Source: Cheiracanthium punctorium
Lineage: Eukaryota > Arthropoda > Arachnida > Araneae > Cheiracanthiidae
Assembly (NCBI GenBank): GCA_038373885.1
Contig: JAWZYV010010269.1
Coordinates: 1-64,000 of the forward strand
Reading direction: 5' to 3'
DNA length: 64,000 bases
The notes below the pieces were generated by a model. The model was not told where the DNA came from and made no database searches. It saw only the letters and a program-made list of their open reading frames with translations. Of the stretch, positions 49,701 to 55,489 are shown piece by piece (the first letter of the stretch is position 1; each line of letters starts with the position of its first letter). The position numbers and the translations under genes were made by a program.

Positions 49701-52700
49701 ACCTAAACCTTTAAAAAGAAATAATTTAATATTAATAACATTACAATACTCTAATTTGATTAATTTTTTTCTCCCCCCCCCCCTGCACTATGTACTGTTG
49801 TTTATACACGTGTGTCTTTATGTATATTTTAAATAAGAGGATAAAATATTAATTTTTGTTCTAAACTTATTAGTTTTTAAACATGAATTATTTATTTTAT
49901 TTTTAACACTGTTTTAACATGTCTTATTTAATTACAGTGTCGTTTGATTGTTAGTCAGATGAGTTCAACTAGATGTGAGTCATTCAACACATTGCTTTAT
50001 CCTCTTGGATTAGCGGTAGCTTACGTATTCTTTTTTTCTCATCAAAGTCATTTTGAGGTACAAATAGCATGGGCCTTGTTAATTTTGTCTGTTTTAGCTC
50101 ATATTCATTATGGAGTTTGTGTGGTAAGTATTCTCTCTCTCTTTTCTGAAATGCATATATTTTTAAATAATTTTCTAATTTTATTTATAAAAATATTTTT
50201 CTCTTGACTGTTATTTTAACTCTCTTTTATGGCTCCATTTTAATTTCTTCTATTTGCTGTGGAATATTTTTTCTCGTTTCTTTATTTCAGTTAGATATTA
50301 TAAACACTTGTGCATTGCTGTGTGCACAGGAAATTATTACTTGTTAACTTTCAAACCTTTTACTAAATTAAGGTACTTGAAAATGCATATTAATCTTCTG
50401 TTATAAGATGTATGGATAATGTTGGCAAATGCTACTGTTGTGTCCCTTCTCCTGACACCGGATTAGTTGTTATTCGATGATCTTTGAAGGATGAAATCTA
50501 CTATAAGGCTCAAAATTTTATTAACTTTAAACTATAATTCTTTATTAAAAATACCTTAAAAATATTTACATTAGAATAGAACATTATTGATTGAAAAAAA
50601 GAATCCGAGTCCATGCTGGGCTTCCTATAAAATGTGAATTCCTCGAGCAGAAGCTCTTGCCCATCTCTCCTCTTTGCTTTTACTTCTGTTTATTTCATTC
50701 ATTGGAAATGGAAAGATGCAGACATGACATTGCTAATTTCAGTTGAAAAAAATCACTAAGTACATAAATTTTTAAAGTAATTTTTTTAAAATTAATGCAA
50801 TCAGGGATGCACCAAATACCAGATTTTGCCGAATAACGAATATCCAGTTAAAGTTTTAACTGAATATTCAGCTGAATACAGAATATTTAGTAAAAATGTA
50901 TTAAACCATTATTAATCTTTGATAACAATGATTACTTTAATTTGTTTTTAAACAATACTTAATATTTCACATGGTGTAAACTTCAGGAATTGAAATACTG
51001 CAAAATGTAATATATATCAGTGCTTCCTTTACATATTATTAATCATCTTTTTAAATATATTTGAAATGATTTTTTTAACCTCAATATATTTTATAGAAAA
51101 ATCAGTAGTTAATTAACTTTACATATTTATAAGCCCTTACGATTATGATTTTTTTTCTGGTTACTGTTTCATATTAAATGAGATAGTAATAGTAAAGTTA
51201 ATGTAACATGCCGTAAGATTTAAGAAAACTTGAAAAGCAACACAATTCAAATTTAACGTCTGAGTGTTTTCTCTAAATTAAAATTACTTTGAATGTGATA
51301 TTGGAAAGTAACAATTTAAATTAATGTTGTACTATGGTACTATATTACATCTTTCATTCATAGTATAATTTTTTTTGCTGTTGTTGTTTGTTTGTTTACC
51401 AGTTTTTGAATATTCAAATTTGTTTATTATTCAGTTGCAGAATGTTAAAGTATTCGGCAGAACCGAATATTCGGTTTGTCTGCCGAACAGGCAGTATACC
51501 GAATACCAACTGAATATTTGGTGCATCTCTAAATGCAATCATTATACATCCTTAAACTGTATCTATAAACATAATGATAAAATATTCTAAACACATTAAG
51601 ATCTTTCCAACTCTAAAAGCTTATATATCATGAATACTTTCATACAAAATTGATTAATCAGTATTAATTCTAAATAAAAAGCTACAGTTGACTCTGAAAT
51701 CCACATATCTATAATTCACCATTCTCTATAGTCTGCAATAATTTTTATATATAATCAGTGAAACTTGCAGTTAAGTTACATTGTAATTAAAATTAAGTTA
51801 TGTTGTGGAAGTCAAGATGGTAGTGAAAGAAAAAGTAGTTTTTTTTAGGTACTTTATCATATTTTTATGTATTTTTAATTAAAATTGCTCTTGTAACCAT
51901 CCCAAACATTGTTACACTCTGAAAGAGTCTAATTTCTCGTGGCTGGTAACTTACCAATGTCCACATACTGGCAAGCCACCAGAAAATTAGAATGAATGTT
52001 TAAAAGAAAATAAAATTTCGCACAATGTCAGTGTGTGTTGTGGACTCGTCAATTTAGAGCCCTGTAACCAAAACAAGATTGACAAGTGAACAGCAAGTAG
52101 AGATATTTATCAAACAACTCACTAAACAGTCTTTGAATTAAATAATAGTTAGTGTATTAACAAGCAATATTAAAAGTAAAAACATTTGCATGAAAATGAC
52201 TAGTTATAAATGCACTGGGAAAATTTCGACACAAATAAATGATAATATATATACTGTGACCATGTATGGCCATGGTACAAAGTACACAGAGTAAGGCCAA
52301 TTTTCATTATCCTACCATACACAGGACACCAGAGAAAAATGCTTGTTCTTTAAAACTATTAAAATCAACTTGAATAATTCATTCATGGTGCCACATTTAT
52401 CACAGGCACCAGGAGTTCTTCACAAATCATGTCAAAATCTCAGGAGTCAGTACAATACTATTTTATTATATTTCTGAAATTACAGCCATTTAAAATTTTA
52501 TGTTTATAAAACATTTCACCCAGTAAAAACTGGGATTTTCAGACTTAAAACCCTTGCCCAGTAAGGAAAATGAAAATCTACTTGGGGGGTAAATTTAACA
52601 ATTTTTACGTGTTATACTGTATGTATATGTATGGTTTGTTTTTGAATCGCAATAAGTTTCAATTTTTAATATTTTTTTTTTTTAATTTTAGGTTCAACAA

Positions 52701-52757
52701 ATGTGTGAACATTTCAGAATATATTGTTTTACCATGAAAAAGCCATCAAGTGACTAA
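13707..52757 (+). CDS. EPT1: Ethanolaminephosphotransferase 1 (EPT1/SELENOI family), full nine-exon gene span
   Basis: This enzyme transfers phosphoethanolamine from CDP-ethanolamine to diacylglycerol or alkyl-acylglycerol, the last step of the Kennedy pathway for phosphatidylethanolamine, in ER/Golgi membranes. Exons: 13707-13760, 27793-27861, 29137-29329, 35036-35298, 35444-35555, 39566-39614, 41221-41401, 49938-50123, 52692-52757. They join in frame to 390 residues (human SELENOI is 397). All introns are GT-AG. The CDP-alcohol phosphotransferase signature D-x2-DG-x2-AR-x8-G-x3-D-x3-D is complete, with Asp106, Asp109, Asp127 and Asp131. Conserved blocks include [33 protein letters not shown], the SQMSSTRC stretch and AHIHYGV. 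Hydrophobic segments fit a polytopic membrane protein. Vertebrate SELENOI has selenocysteine (UGA) right after KPNSD; here KPSSD is followed by TAA, so the protein ends without selenocysteine. The close paralogue CEPT1 is less likely because the N-terminus and the KPxSD end match SELENOI. Confidence 0.93.
13761..16330. other. EPT1 intron 1, first part
   Basis: No gene is seen. It holds a perfect 13-bp inverted repeat at 14568-14580/14592-14604 (CCATGGAAGAGGG, 11-base loop), a C9 run at about 15009-15017 and a diverged tandem duplication at about 15794-16130. Open frames on the minus strand at 14362-14776 have no recognisable homology. Confidence 0.4.
15794..16130. repeat. Diverged tandem duplication, period about 205 bases
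   Basis: TTTGGAAAAGCCAAGAGTT-(A)TAAATAGATATT-CTATGTATGAGTT at about 15796 recurs at about 16001 as TTTGGGAAAGTCAAGAGTTGCAAATAGATATTTCATGTATGAGTT. Both units end with GTGTTTAGAAACAA[A/G]ATGGC (about 15888 and 16089). The copies are clearly related but diverged. Confidence 0.65.
16855..17044. mobile_element. 190-bp hammerhead-bearing hairpin insertion, 12-bp TSD
   Basis: The direct repeat TATTTCGTATAC flanks it (16843-16854 and 17045-17056) and it interrupts the Tigger coding sequence. A 34-bp perfect inverted repeat (16892-16925 with 17012-17045) brackets a second perfect inverted repeat (16927-16946/16948-16967) that overlaps a hammerhead ribozyme core. The architecture resembles the terminal pseudo-LTR part of Penelope-like elements, which are known to carry minimal hammerheads. 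I read it as a severely 5'-truncated Penelope-like insertion. No coding sequence is present. Confidence 0.7.
16945..16995 (+). ncRNA. Minimal type I hammerhead ribozyme motif
   Basis: The conserved core is in order: CTGATGA (16951-16957); stem II GGCCAAAA pairing with TTTTGGTC including one G-U pair; GAAA (16979-16982); then a short stem III ACG-TG-CGT and A at 16990, with predicted cleavage after 16990. Stem I is short (GGA with TCT). Very short stem III is typical of Penelope-associated hammerheads, which often work as dimers. It is in the sense direction of the EPT1 pre-mRNA. Activity is not shown by sequence. Confidence 0.7.
18240..18843. other. Right flank of the Tigger element
   Basis: No coding sequence is convincing. 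CCCCTACTG|TA at 18823-18833 looks like a pogo/Tigger-type terminal repeat (inward reading CAGTAGGGGACCCGAAATCC) bordering a TA, and may be the 5' end of the Tigger element. The opposite end was not found, so this is tentative. Confidence 0.4.
18844..19008 (+). CDS. Orphan coding exon, unknown family
   Basis: The sequence encodes 55 residues beginning [20 protein letters not shown] and containing [23 protein letters not shown], then ends exactly at a codon boundary with a consensus donor ACC|GTAAGT. The composition and the conserved-looking NVLPTxxDxIKCYL block look like genuine protein. No downstream partner exon was found. I do not recognise the function. It lies on the same strand as EPT1 inside intron 1, between TE relics, and may itself belong to a mobile element or a retained fragment of a multigene family. 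Confidence 0.4.
19203..19919 (-). mobile_element. Merlin-like (IS1016/ISXO2-type) element remnant with terminal repeats
   Basis: GCTGTTGGATACGTG-[T]-ACGT at 19203-19222 reappears inverted at 19900-19919 (one mismatch), giving 20-bp terminal inverted repeats about 717 bases apart. The left end lies directly against the truncated Merlin-like coding fragment, so this looks like an internally deleted, non-autonomous derivative. The expected 8-9-bp target duplication is only weakly visible (AAAGT shared). Confidence 0.5.
19225..19506 (-). pseudogene. Merlin-like transposase fragment
   Basis: The minus strand encodes [23 protein letters not shown]... then [36 protein letters not shown]. The GGPGKTVxxDExxxxRRKY block is the hallmark of the ISXO2-like DDE domain in Merlin and IS1016-type transposases; the first catalytic acid is the Asp of LDET. 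The frame runs out of homology immediately after RRKY, where the terminal repeat begins, so the rest of the catalytic domain has been deleted. Non-functional. Confidence 0.72.
20260..20980. mobile_element. Giant foldback element (about 335-bp arms, 50-bp loop)
   Basis: The left arm 20260-20595 and right arm 20647-20980 are nearly perfect inverted copies, from CCCATGCAAAAACCC at the outer edge to GCTATCCAAAAGGGCAAG at the inner edge. The few differences are concentrated at CpG sites (for example GTGACGC versus GTGATGC). There is no coding capacity and no clear target duplication. It is probably a foldback or long-TIR MITE. Confidence 0.85.
20981..21360. other. EPT1 intron 1, AT-rich, nothing recognised
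   Basis: No coding frame, RNA gene or bounded repeat was recognised here. Confidence 0.4.
21363..21592 (+). repeat. tRNA-derived SINE
   Basis: The head carries RNA polymerase III promoter boxes: A box TGGCCGAGCG (21373-21382) and a perfect B box GGTTCGAAACC (21417-21427), 34 bases apart. A GC-rich body follows and the end is an ATAACAACAAT-type tail. It is too long and too diverged in the 3' half to be a tRNA gene. Confidence 0.8.
21593..24210. other. EPT1 intron 1, unannotated
   Basis: AT-rich sequence with no supported gene. At 23071-23155 an inverted motif CGCGGGTTAA/TTAACCCGCG spans about 75 bases in a locally CpG-richer stretch, possibly a degraded TE. A small open frame at 23240-23440 has no recognisable homology. 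Confidence 0.35.
24219..26288. mobile_element. Non-autonomous hAT element, 2,070 bp, 8-bp TSD
   Basis: A perfect 8-bp direct repeat ATTAAAAG flanks it (24211-24218 and 26289-26296). The terminal inverted repeats start CAGTGGTGGGAA at both ends and continue as diverged GCTAC-rich subterminal repeats (tandem CTACAACTACTTTTT units at the left; CTAC/GTAG motifs at the right). This is a classic hAT structure. No transposase is present. It contains a smaller nested element at 24572-24804. Confidence 0.88.
24572..24804. mobile_element. Nested MITE, about 233 bp
   Basis: The inverted termini are TACCATAAAATCCTGATTAT and, inward from the right, TACGATAAAATCCCAATTAT, both followed by AAGCCC. The ends match at most positions over about 26 bases and begin at TA, suggesting a Tc1/mariner-type TA target. 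There is no ORF. It is inside the hAT element. Confidence 0.65.
26297..27792. other. EPT1 intron 1, last part
   Basis: No gene is seen. A perfect 14-bp inverted repeat CAAGTACACAAAGG occurs at 27378-27391/27414-27427 with a 22-base loop. Otherwise AT-rich. Confidence 0.4.
27793..27861 (+). CDS. EPT1: EPT1 exon 2 (residues 19-41)
   Basis: TTTTAG|TAC opens and AAG|GTAAGA closes a 69-base, phase-0 exon encoding [23 protein letters not shown], a strongly conserved SELENOI block just before the first membrane segment. Confidence 0.93.
27862..29136. other. EPT1 intron 2
   Basis: AT-rich, no repeats with clear boundaries and no coding sequence recognised. Confidence 0.5.
29137..29329 (+). CDS. EPT1: EPT1 exon 3 (residues 42-105)
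   Basis: TTTCAG|TTG opens and TTAG|GTATGT closes a 193-base exon ending in phase 1. It encodes [20 protein letters not shown] and the second hydrophobic segment around [17 protein letters not shown], up to the first base of the Asp106 codon. Confidence 0.95.
29400..29563 (+). repeat. Possible retroposed sequence with poly(A) tail
   Basis: About 140 bases of GC-richer sequence end in a run of about 22 A (29541-29562). It lacks visible RNA polymerase III boxes. It could be a truncated SINE/LINE tail; the family is not recognised. Confidence 0.35.
29883..30265 (-). repeat. Dimeric tRNA-derived SINE
   Basis: On the minus strand two tRNA-like heads stand in tandem. Unit 1: A box TGGCGCCGTGGTTCAGTG (complement of 30237-30254) and B box GGTTCTATTCC (complement of 30201-30211). 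Unit 2: A box TGGTGTAATGGTTAGCGC (complement of 30153-30170) and B box GGGTTCGAATCCC (complement of 30115-30127). A GC-rich body of about 200 bases follows to a T-rich end at about 29900. Both heads have plausible pol III spacing. The order fits a composite SINE, or one SINE inserted next to another. Confidence 0.75.
30949..31081. mobile_element. hAT MITE, 133 bp
   Basis: The ends are CAGGGGCGGCCC at the left and, inward from the right, AGGGGCAGCCCTAG. The flanks CTTGCTAC (30941-30948) and CTTGCTAT (31082-31089) form an 8-bp duplication with one mismatch. No ORF of its own. Confidence 0.65.
31090..32768. other. EPT1 intron 3, middle, unannotated
   Basis: No coding or bounded repeat was recognised. 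Minus-strand open frames at 31562-31918 and 32424-32609 show no family features. Confidence 0.4.
32872..34143. mobile_element. DNA transposon remnant with CAGTGATG termini, 1,272 bp
   Basis: The left end CAGTGATGTCGCTAG and the right end read inward CAGTGATGCCGCTTA match at 12 of 15 bases. A 5-bp direct repeat GTTTC lies directly outside both ends. No transposase is visible. A 5-bp duplication would fit the hAT5 or Transib type, but the superfamily cannot be fixed. It has inserted into an older MITE fragment (CATTTATACGTC and TTCATTCCTATTCATTT just to its left) related to the element at 57139. Confidence 0.65.
34669..34740. mobile_element. Internally deleted pogo-like MITE remnant
   Basis: CATTTATACGTTGTTTTAG followed by TTGGTCCC, and GACGTATAAACGGTGTTTTACTG bordering TA, match the two ends of the element at 57139-57770, here fused into about 72 bases. 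Confidence 0.5.
35036..35298 (+). CDS. EPT1: EPT1 exon 4, catalytic signature (residues 106-193)
   Basis: TTACAG|AT opens and ATG|GTAAGT closes this 263-base exon. It completes Asp106 and encodes [20 protein letters not shown] followed by FDHGLD, the full CDP-alcohol phosphotransferase motif that binds Mg2+ and CDP-ethanolamine. [20 protein letters not shown] near the end is diagnostic of the EPT1/CEPT1 family. Confidence 0.97.
35444..35555 (+). CDS. EPT1: EPT1 exon 5 (residues 194-230)
   Basis: CTATTAG|GTA opens and TATG|GTAATA closes this 112-base exon, which ends in phase 1. It encodes [20 protein letters not shown] and continues to EILIY, aligned with the less conserved hydrophobic and lumenal region of SELENOI. 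Intron 4 before it is only 145 bases. Confidence 0.88.
35556..37043. other. EPT1 intron 5, first part
   Basis: A G-run lies at 35653. At 36277-36350 GGTGCC...GGCGGC...GGTGCC repeats look like TE debris. The stretch 36490-36980 is less AT-rich, contains TATAAAT (about 36648), AATAAA (36842-36847) and a Cys-rich open frame (36631-36837), and could be a solo LTR or retroposed fragment. No termini were identified. Confidence 0.35.
37044..37288. mobile_element. Degenerate hAT-like MITE, 245 bp
   Basis: The inverted termini CAGTTCCGGATCCAG and, inward from the right, CAGTAGAAGATCCAG match at 11 of 15 bases. The flanks CCTGCATA and TCTGCAGA are a 6/8 match, consistent with a decayed 8-bp duplication. 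Confidence 0.5.
37289..39565. other. EPT1 intron 5, second part, with possible decayed minus-strand coding sequence
   Basis: Between about 38040 and 39400 the minus strand shows several adjacent short open stretches in different frames (for example 38092-38319 with [19 protein letters not shown]). They look like an old, frame-broken protein-coding TE, but I cannot name a family. A short (TA)n is at about 37712. Confidence 0.3.
39566..39614 (+). CDS. EPT1: EPT1 exon 6 (residues 231-247, split codons at both ends)
   Basis: TTTTAG|GT opens and TACTG|GTGAGT closes a 49-base exon that enters in phase 1 and leaves in phase 2. It encodes [17 protein letters not shown] and aligns with the TLPMSLLNFF region of human SELENOI. 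Confidence 0.88.
39615..40311. other. EPT1 intron 6, first part
   Basis: No supported feature. Confidence 0.4.
40312..40596. mobile_element. hAT-like MITE, about 285 bp
   Basis: The inverted termini are CAGGATTGCCACTGG at the left and, inward from the right, CAGGGTTGCCATTCA. Internal sequence such as GGGAATTTTTTT matches the same type of element. I did not find a convincing 8-bp duplication, so the assignment rests on the ends only. Confidence 0.55.
41221..41401 (+). CDS. EPT1: EPT1 exon 7 (residues 247-307)
   Basis: CTTACAG|TG opens and GCT|GTAAGT closes this 181-base exon. It encodes [20 protein letters not shown], a hydrophobic span and a ...[14 protein letters not shown] end, matching human YEAMVPLFSP and RVFYFMVGTAFAN. 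Confidence 0.94.
41402..42745. other. EPT1 intron 7, first part
   Basis: No gene. A stretch at 42085-42130 with CTGATGAGGATCC...GGAAAC looks like a decayed Penelope-type end but lacks a pairable hammerhead stem II. Confidence 0.35.
42750..43400 (+). pseudogene. Tc1-like transposase, degraded
   Basis: [20 protein letters not shown] with the following [18 protein letters not shown] is the paired helix-turn-helix N-terminus of a Tc1/Tc3-type transposase. [10 protein letters not shown] continues the second HTH. After an in-frame TGA at about 43160 the DDE domain resumes ([20 protein letters not shown], containing the first catalytic Asp), followed by a second stop and [19 protein letters not shown]. 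The remaining C-terminal part is lost. Sense orientation within EPT1 intron 7; not functional. Confidence 0.85.
43401..44041. other. EPT1 intron 7, AT-rich
   Basis: Nothing recognised. Confidence 0.4.
44042..44459. mobile_element. Foldback element with about 110-bp arms
   Basis: The left arm 44042-44151 (CAGTTTTTTAGGTTTCCAAA... to GAAGTTAA) and right arm 44351-44459 are inverted copies with few mismatches. Near the inner edge of the right arm is a 22-bp perfect palindrome, CTTTGTACCAA|TTGGTACAAAG, at 44325-44346. No ORF and no clear target duplication. Confidence 0.75.
45137..45350. mobile_element. Foldback MITE with about 45-bp inverted ends
   Basis: CAGCATTGCCAAACATAGTA...CTACTTTAGTATT at the left pairs with the inverse of AATACTAAAGTAGTAC...TATGGCAACATTG at the right. 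A smaller internal hairpin ATACCAGTATATTTCTGGTAT lies in the middle. There is no ORF. Confidence 0.65.
45645..45712 (-). ncRNA. Hammerhead ribozyme motif, left PLE copy
   Basis: On the minus strand: CTGATGA (complement of 45689-45695), stem II GACAGC-loop-GCTGTC, GAAA (complement of 45665-45668), a very short stem III AG-CG-CT and cleavage nucleotide C (45659). It is identical in core to the right-hand copy. Stem I is not well formed, as in many minimal Penelope hammerheads thought to act as dimers. Antisense to EPT1. Confidence 0.68.
45716..46257 (-). CDS. PLE GIY-YIG endonuclease domain, left copy
   Basis: This is the C-terminal part of a Penelope polyprotein. [10 protein letters not shown] and [18 protein letters not shown] are the GIY-YIG nuclease core, with the conserved Arg of KDRIKEH; the fold nicks target DNA for retrotransposition. 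The frame from ATG at 46135 is open to 45716. Upstream, [20 protein letters not shown] and [10 protein letters not shown] are also in this frame, joining to the RT through a one-base frameshift at about 46261. PLEs normally encode RT and endonuclease in one ORF. Confidence 0.85.
46258..47540 (-). CDS. PLE reverse transcriptase, left copy
   Basis: The Penelope-type (telomerase-related) RT has [36 protein letters not shown] (first catalytic Asp), [12 protein letters not shown] and [11 protein letters not shown] (catalytic Asp pair), then a thumb region to SNIIPA. The longest ATG-initiated frame is 46258-47286 (342 aa), but the same frame is open and homologous upstream ([20 protein letters not shown]...) to about 47540, so I extend it. 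Further upstream, [20 protein letters not shown] at about 47550-47610 is N-terminal PLE sequence in another frame. It ends in a stop created by a frameshift shared with the right copy. Confidence 0.87.
47742..48164 (+). pseudogene. PLE reverse transcriptase, 5'-truncated right copy
   Basis: Homology starts at [20 protein letters not shown], so the fingers and first catalytic Asp are missing. The rest matches the left copy almost residue for residue (one noted change, LDVLNS for LDELNS) and ends at the same SNIIPA stop. An ATG at 47616 opens a longer frame, but its first 40 residues are junction sequence. Confidence 0.85.
48165..48706 (+). CDS. PLE GIY-YIG endonuclease domain, right copy
   Basis: Nearly identical to the left copy (139 aa from ATG 48287; VNVQKIA instead of VNVKKIA). 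It has GIYKINF and [18 protein letters not shown]. The linker upstream of the ATG ([20 protein letters not shown]) is open in this frame from about 48162. Read in the sense direction of the EPT1 transcript. Confidence 0.83.
48710..48777 (+). ncRNA. Hammerhead ribozyme motif, right PLE copy (sense to EPT1)
   Basis: CTGATGA (48727-48733), stem II GACAGC/GCTGTC with a GGACTAA loop, GAAA (48754-48757), stem III AG-CG-CT and the cleavage nucleotide C at 48763. The core is complete, but stem I is weak, as in the other copy. The motif would be transcribed within EPT1 intron 7. Confidence 0.7.
48836..49937. other. EPT1 intron 7, last part
   Basis: AT-rich with poly(T) and poly(C) runs; nothing else recognised. 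Confidence 0.45.
49938..50123 (+). CDS. EPT1: EPT1 exon 8 (residues 308-369)
   Basis: ATTACAG|TGT opens and GTG|GTAAGT closes this 186-base exon of 62 codons, phase 0. It encodes [20 protein letters not shown], a hydrophobic span and AHIHYGVCV, matching QLIVCQMSSTRC and [11 protein letters not shown] of human SELENOI. Confidence 0.95.
50124..50793. other. EPT1 intron 8, first part
   Basis: No supported feature. Confidence 0.4.
50802..51531. mobile_element. Non-autonomous hAT element, 730 bp, 8-bp TSD
   Basis: A perfect 8-bp direct repeat AATGCAAT (50794-50801, 51532-51539) flanks termini CAGGGATGCACCAAATA and, inward from the right, TAGAGATGCACCAAATATTC. Subterminal GAATA/TATTC-rich repeats are typical. 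No transposase is present. Confidence 0.88.
51540..52691. other. EPT1 intron 8, last part
   Basis: No feature recognised. Confidence 0.4.
52692..52757 (+). CDS. EPT1: EPT1 exon 9 and stop at the selenocysteine site (residues 370-390)
   Basis: TTTTAG|GTT opens the last exon: [21 protein letters not shown] then TAA (52755-52757). Human SELENOI reads ...HFQIYPFSLRKPNSD followed by selenocysteine (UGA) and ten more residues. The stop is therefore at exactly the selenocysteine codon, but as TAA, which is not recoded. Downstream codons (L M C S C, then TAA) show no convincing extension. Confidence 0.93.
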   Translation, partial: VQQMCEHFRIYCFTMKKPSSD

Positions 52758-53655
52758 TTAATGTGTTCCTGTTAAATTCATCTATGTATCAATATTTTCA
52801 TATTATTTACTAATCACTCAAGCTATGATTAAAGTGTTACAGAAAGTAACTTTTCGTTTGTGCAAGTATAACAGACAAGGTAAAAATTGAACATTCTCGA
52901 TTATTTATAAAATGAGATTAATTAAATTACAGATAAAATTAATTGTGAATTAAACTTTGACATTGCTCATCCAAGAAGATTTATAAGTTGCAGCTATAAT
53001 ACATAAAAAAGAAAAAATAATTTTTTTCAGCTATATCTATTCAGTGTGGGGATGCAGTACTTTTTGAATATACTGGCAACTTCCTCTAATCTGCACAGTT
53101 TGGGACCAATGGTAGTAGGGGTTATTAGACTGTTTTGTGTATACTTTGCCATTTTATTAAGTTTCTATCTAAATTATGAAATGATGAATTACTTTTCATA
53201 GCAATTTTAAGTCTAAAGCTGACATAAAACTGCAGCTACCCAAATAGAAAAATCAACTTCCTTTTAGATTATTTAGATTGTTTATATTCATTGTGTTTAA
53301 GCCATTTCGATCCAAAAGTTGTTTAATTTTGTAAAAATGTTTGAAATGTACACAGAAACAGGGTTAATTAACTGTAATTAATGAATGTATTGCTTTGCAA
53401 ATTGCATTCTTACTATTGCCAATCCCTTTTGCAGATGTAGCATTGTTGTATGTGCATGTTTTAGGAATTACTATTGCTTATACTAATAAAACTCAAATTA
53501 ATTAACACCATTAACTCTCATTATACCAATTAACTAAACTATATTTTGTAGGTGTGTATTGCTTTATTTATCATTCATGTACAACAGTACCACCATGTTG
53601 CATACTGTCATTGTTTGTCCTGTATTAACTGATACAAAATTGCTTCTGTCCCTGC
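52758..53655. other. EPT1 3' UTR and downstream
   Basis: Unique AT-rich sequence, probably the 3' UTR. A canonical AATAAA lies at 53485-53490 and is one candidate poly(A) signal; AT richness makes any single hexamer weak evidence. I saw no clear SECIS hairpin, as expected if selenocysteine is lost, though folding was not computed. Confidence 0.35.
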
Positions 53656-53663
53656 TGCTAAGC

Positions 53664-53831
53664 CAAAGGTGTCTCCAGTGAGGGGGGGGGGCCTTGCGGT
53701 ACATAACCCACTCCAGTCTTTTTGTTTGAGAACTGTAGATTCATATACCTCATGATTCCACATCTTCAATTTGCATTTTGAACAAATGTTCAATACCCCC
53801 CCTCTGAAAATTAAGCCTGGAGCCACCCTTG
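53664..53831. mobile_element. hAT MITE, 168 bp, perfect 8-bp TSD
   Basis: TGCTAAGC flanks both sides (53656-53663, 53832-53839). The termini CAAAGGTGTCTCCAG and, inward from the right, CAAGGGTGGCTCCAG match at 13 of 15. The compact element contains G- and C-runs next to the ends. Confidence 0.9.
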
Positions 53832-53839
53832 TGCTAAGC

Positions 53840-55485
53840 TAGTATTAAAACACAACACTGCTTAACAAAAAAATAAAAATGGCATTCTGGGTCACTTATT
53901 GAATCCTCCATGGAAAAATTTCTTTTTTGTGTTTAATTATATTAATACAATCACTGTAAATACACATTTTTTACAACAAACAAAACTAGTGTCATCTTAA
54001 GTTTGAACTGAAAAATTGGCTGTTTATACTGTATTGTGGATTAGTGGTAGTTGAGAATGTCTTCAATTTAAAAATGGTCACTGATTTATCATTGAATAAA
54101 ACCAAATTTTTGAAAAAAGTGTTTTTAAACAACAATTTAGTTAAAGAAATAAGCTATCATTCTTTAAGTTCATTAATTTTTAAAATATTGATTTATTGCT
54201 TTGTTGGAACAGGAATTGCATTGGCATGTTATCATATTTTACTCCCCCCCCCCCCCAAATAAAGGACCCTTTTCTTATAACAGTTGCACATGTGAACCCA
54301 TGCTTAAATATCGATGTTAATTTTACAAATGTCTTCATTATTTTGTAATTATAAAAATGATCCAGAAGATTCAACAAGGTACCCATGTCCCTGAAACTGT
54401 CTTAATTTAAGTATACAGTGCCATAGTTCATTTAAAGGGAAAAAAATTACATTAATTTATTTGCTAGAGGCTGTGTGTAGATTTTTAGGAACATCTATAA
54501 GATGTTTCTGATTCTTAGCGACACCTTTAAAAAAGAAAAATCATACAAAATAAGAACAATTTGTCCATACTATAAAATGTCCCAAAAGTACACCCTCAAT
54601 CTTCAAGGAAAATCAGGATGCATTTAGGGAGGAGGCAGATAAATGGCAAAAATAAACTAATGTATAGAAATTGACGAGTATTTTCCTGTTACAAATAAGT
54701 GCCATGAAATGATTTTAAAACAAATATATGCTATATACTTTAAAGTTGCAGTGATTAAAAAAAAATTAAATATAGTAAACTCTCCGTTAACTGGCATTCA
54801 ATTAACAACAACAACAAAAAATGGATCTTTTTCCTGAGTCTAATCTACCATGTTGCATTCTGAAACATAGGCTCTGGGTAGTCTGCTGTCTCCCTCTTCG
54901 GCAGGCAGCTGAAACTGATTACATAATATGAGAGTGGATCAGAGAATTGTTTCTTTTAAAGTGCAGTGAAAACAAAAGGGCACCTAAGAAATGCATAAGT
55001 GGAAAGAGAAAAATGACGAGGGCCGTTTATTTGGTATTTTAAAAACAAATGAAATTCTCTTCTGAAAAGCAGGGAGGCATTTAGACAAGGGAGGGATGCT
55101 TTTGTGGTATTTTATGGTATATTTAAATGATAAGCATAGGAATTTATGGACAAAAAGATAATATAACAAAATTATACAATAAACAAAATAATATTAATTT
55201 AATATTTCAGATTATTAGGGACTGCTAGATAGGAAGCTCTAAAAGCTCAAGTGAAACTTTCCTACTGTTCTATGTGAATGCTATCTTTTTAAAATAACCT
55301 TATGTATTCTATTAGGCATCAACTCAAGTTCCGATAAAATATTATTAATCCTCAATAATTGCACAAAGTTGCTTTGAGTCAAACTGCCACCATTAAAGAT
55401 TCTTGCTATAACATCTCACTTATTTTCTAAAGGGATATATTTCAGATTTCTAGTGTACTAGTTCGTAGCATTCACACTTTTATTA
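53840..55485. other. Intergenic, AT-rich
   Basis: No gene or bounded repeat recognised; poly(C) run at about 54246. Confidence 0.4.
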
Positions 55486-55489
55486 AAAA

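Noticed and set aside
52755..52775. Selenocysteine readthrough at the end of EPT1
   Set aside because: The codon is TAA, not TGA, and the next codons hit another TAA after five residues.
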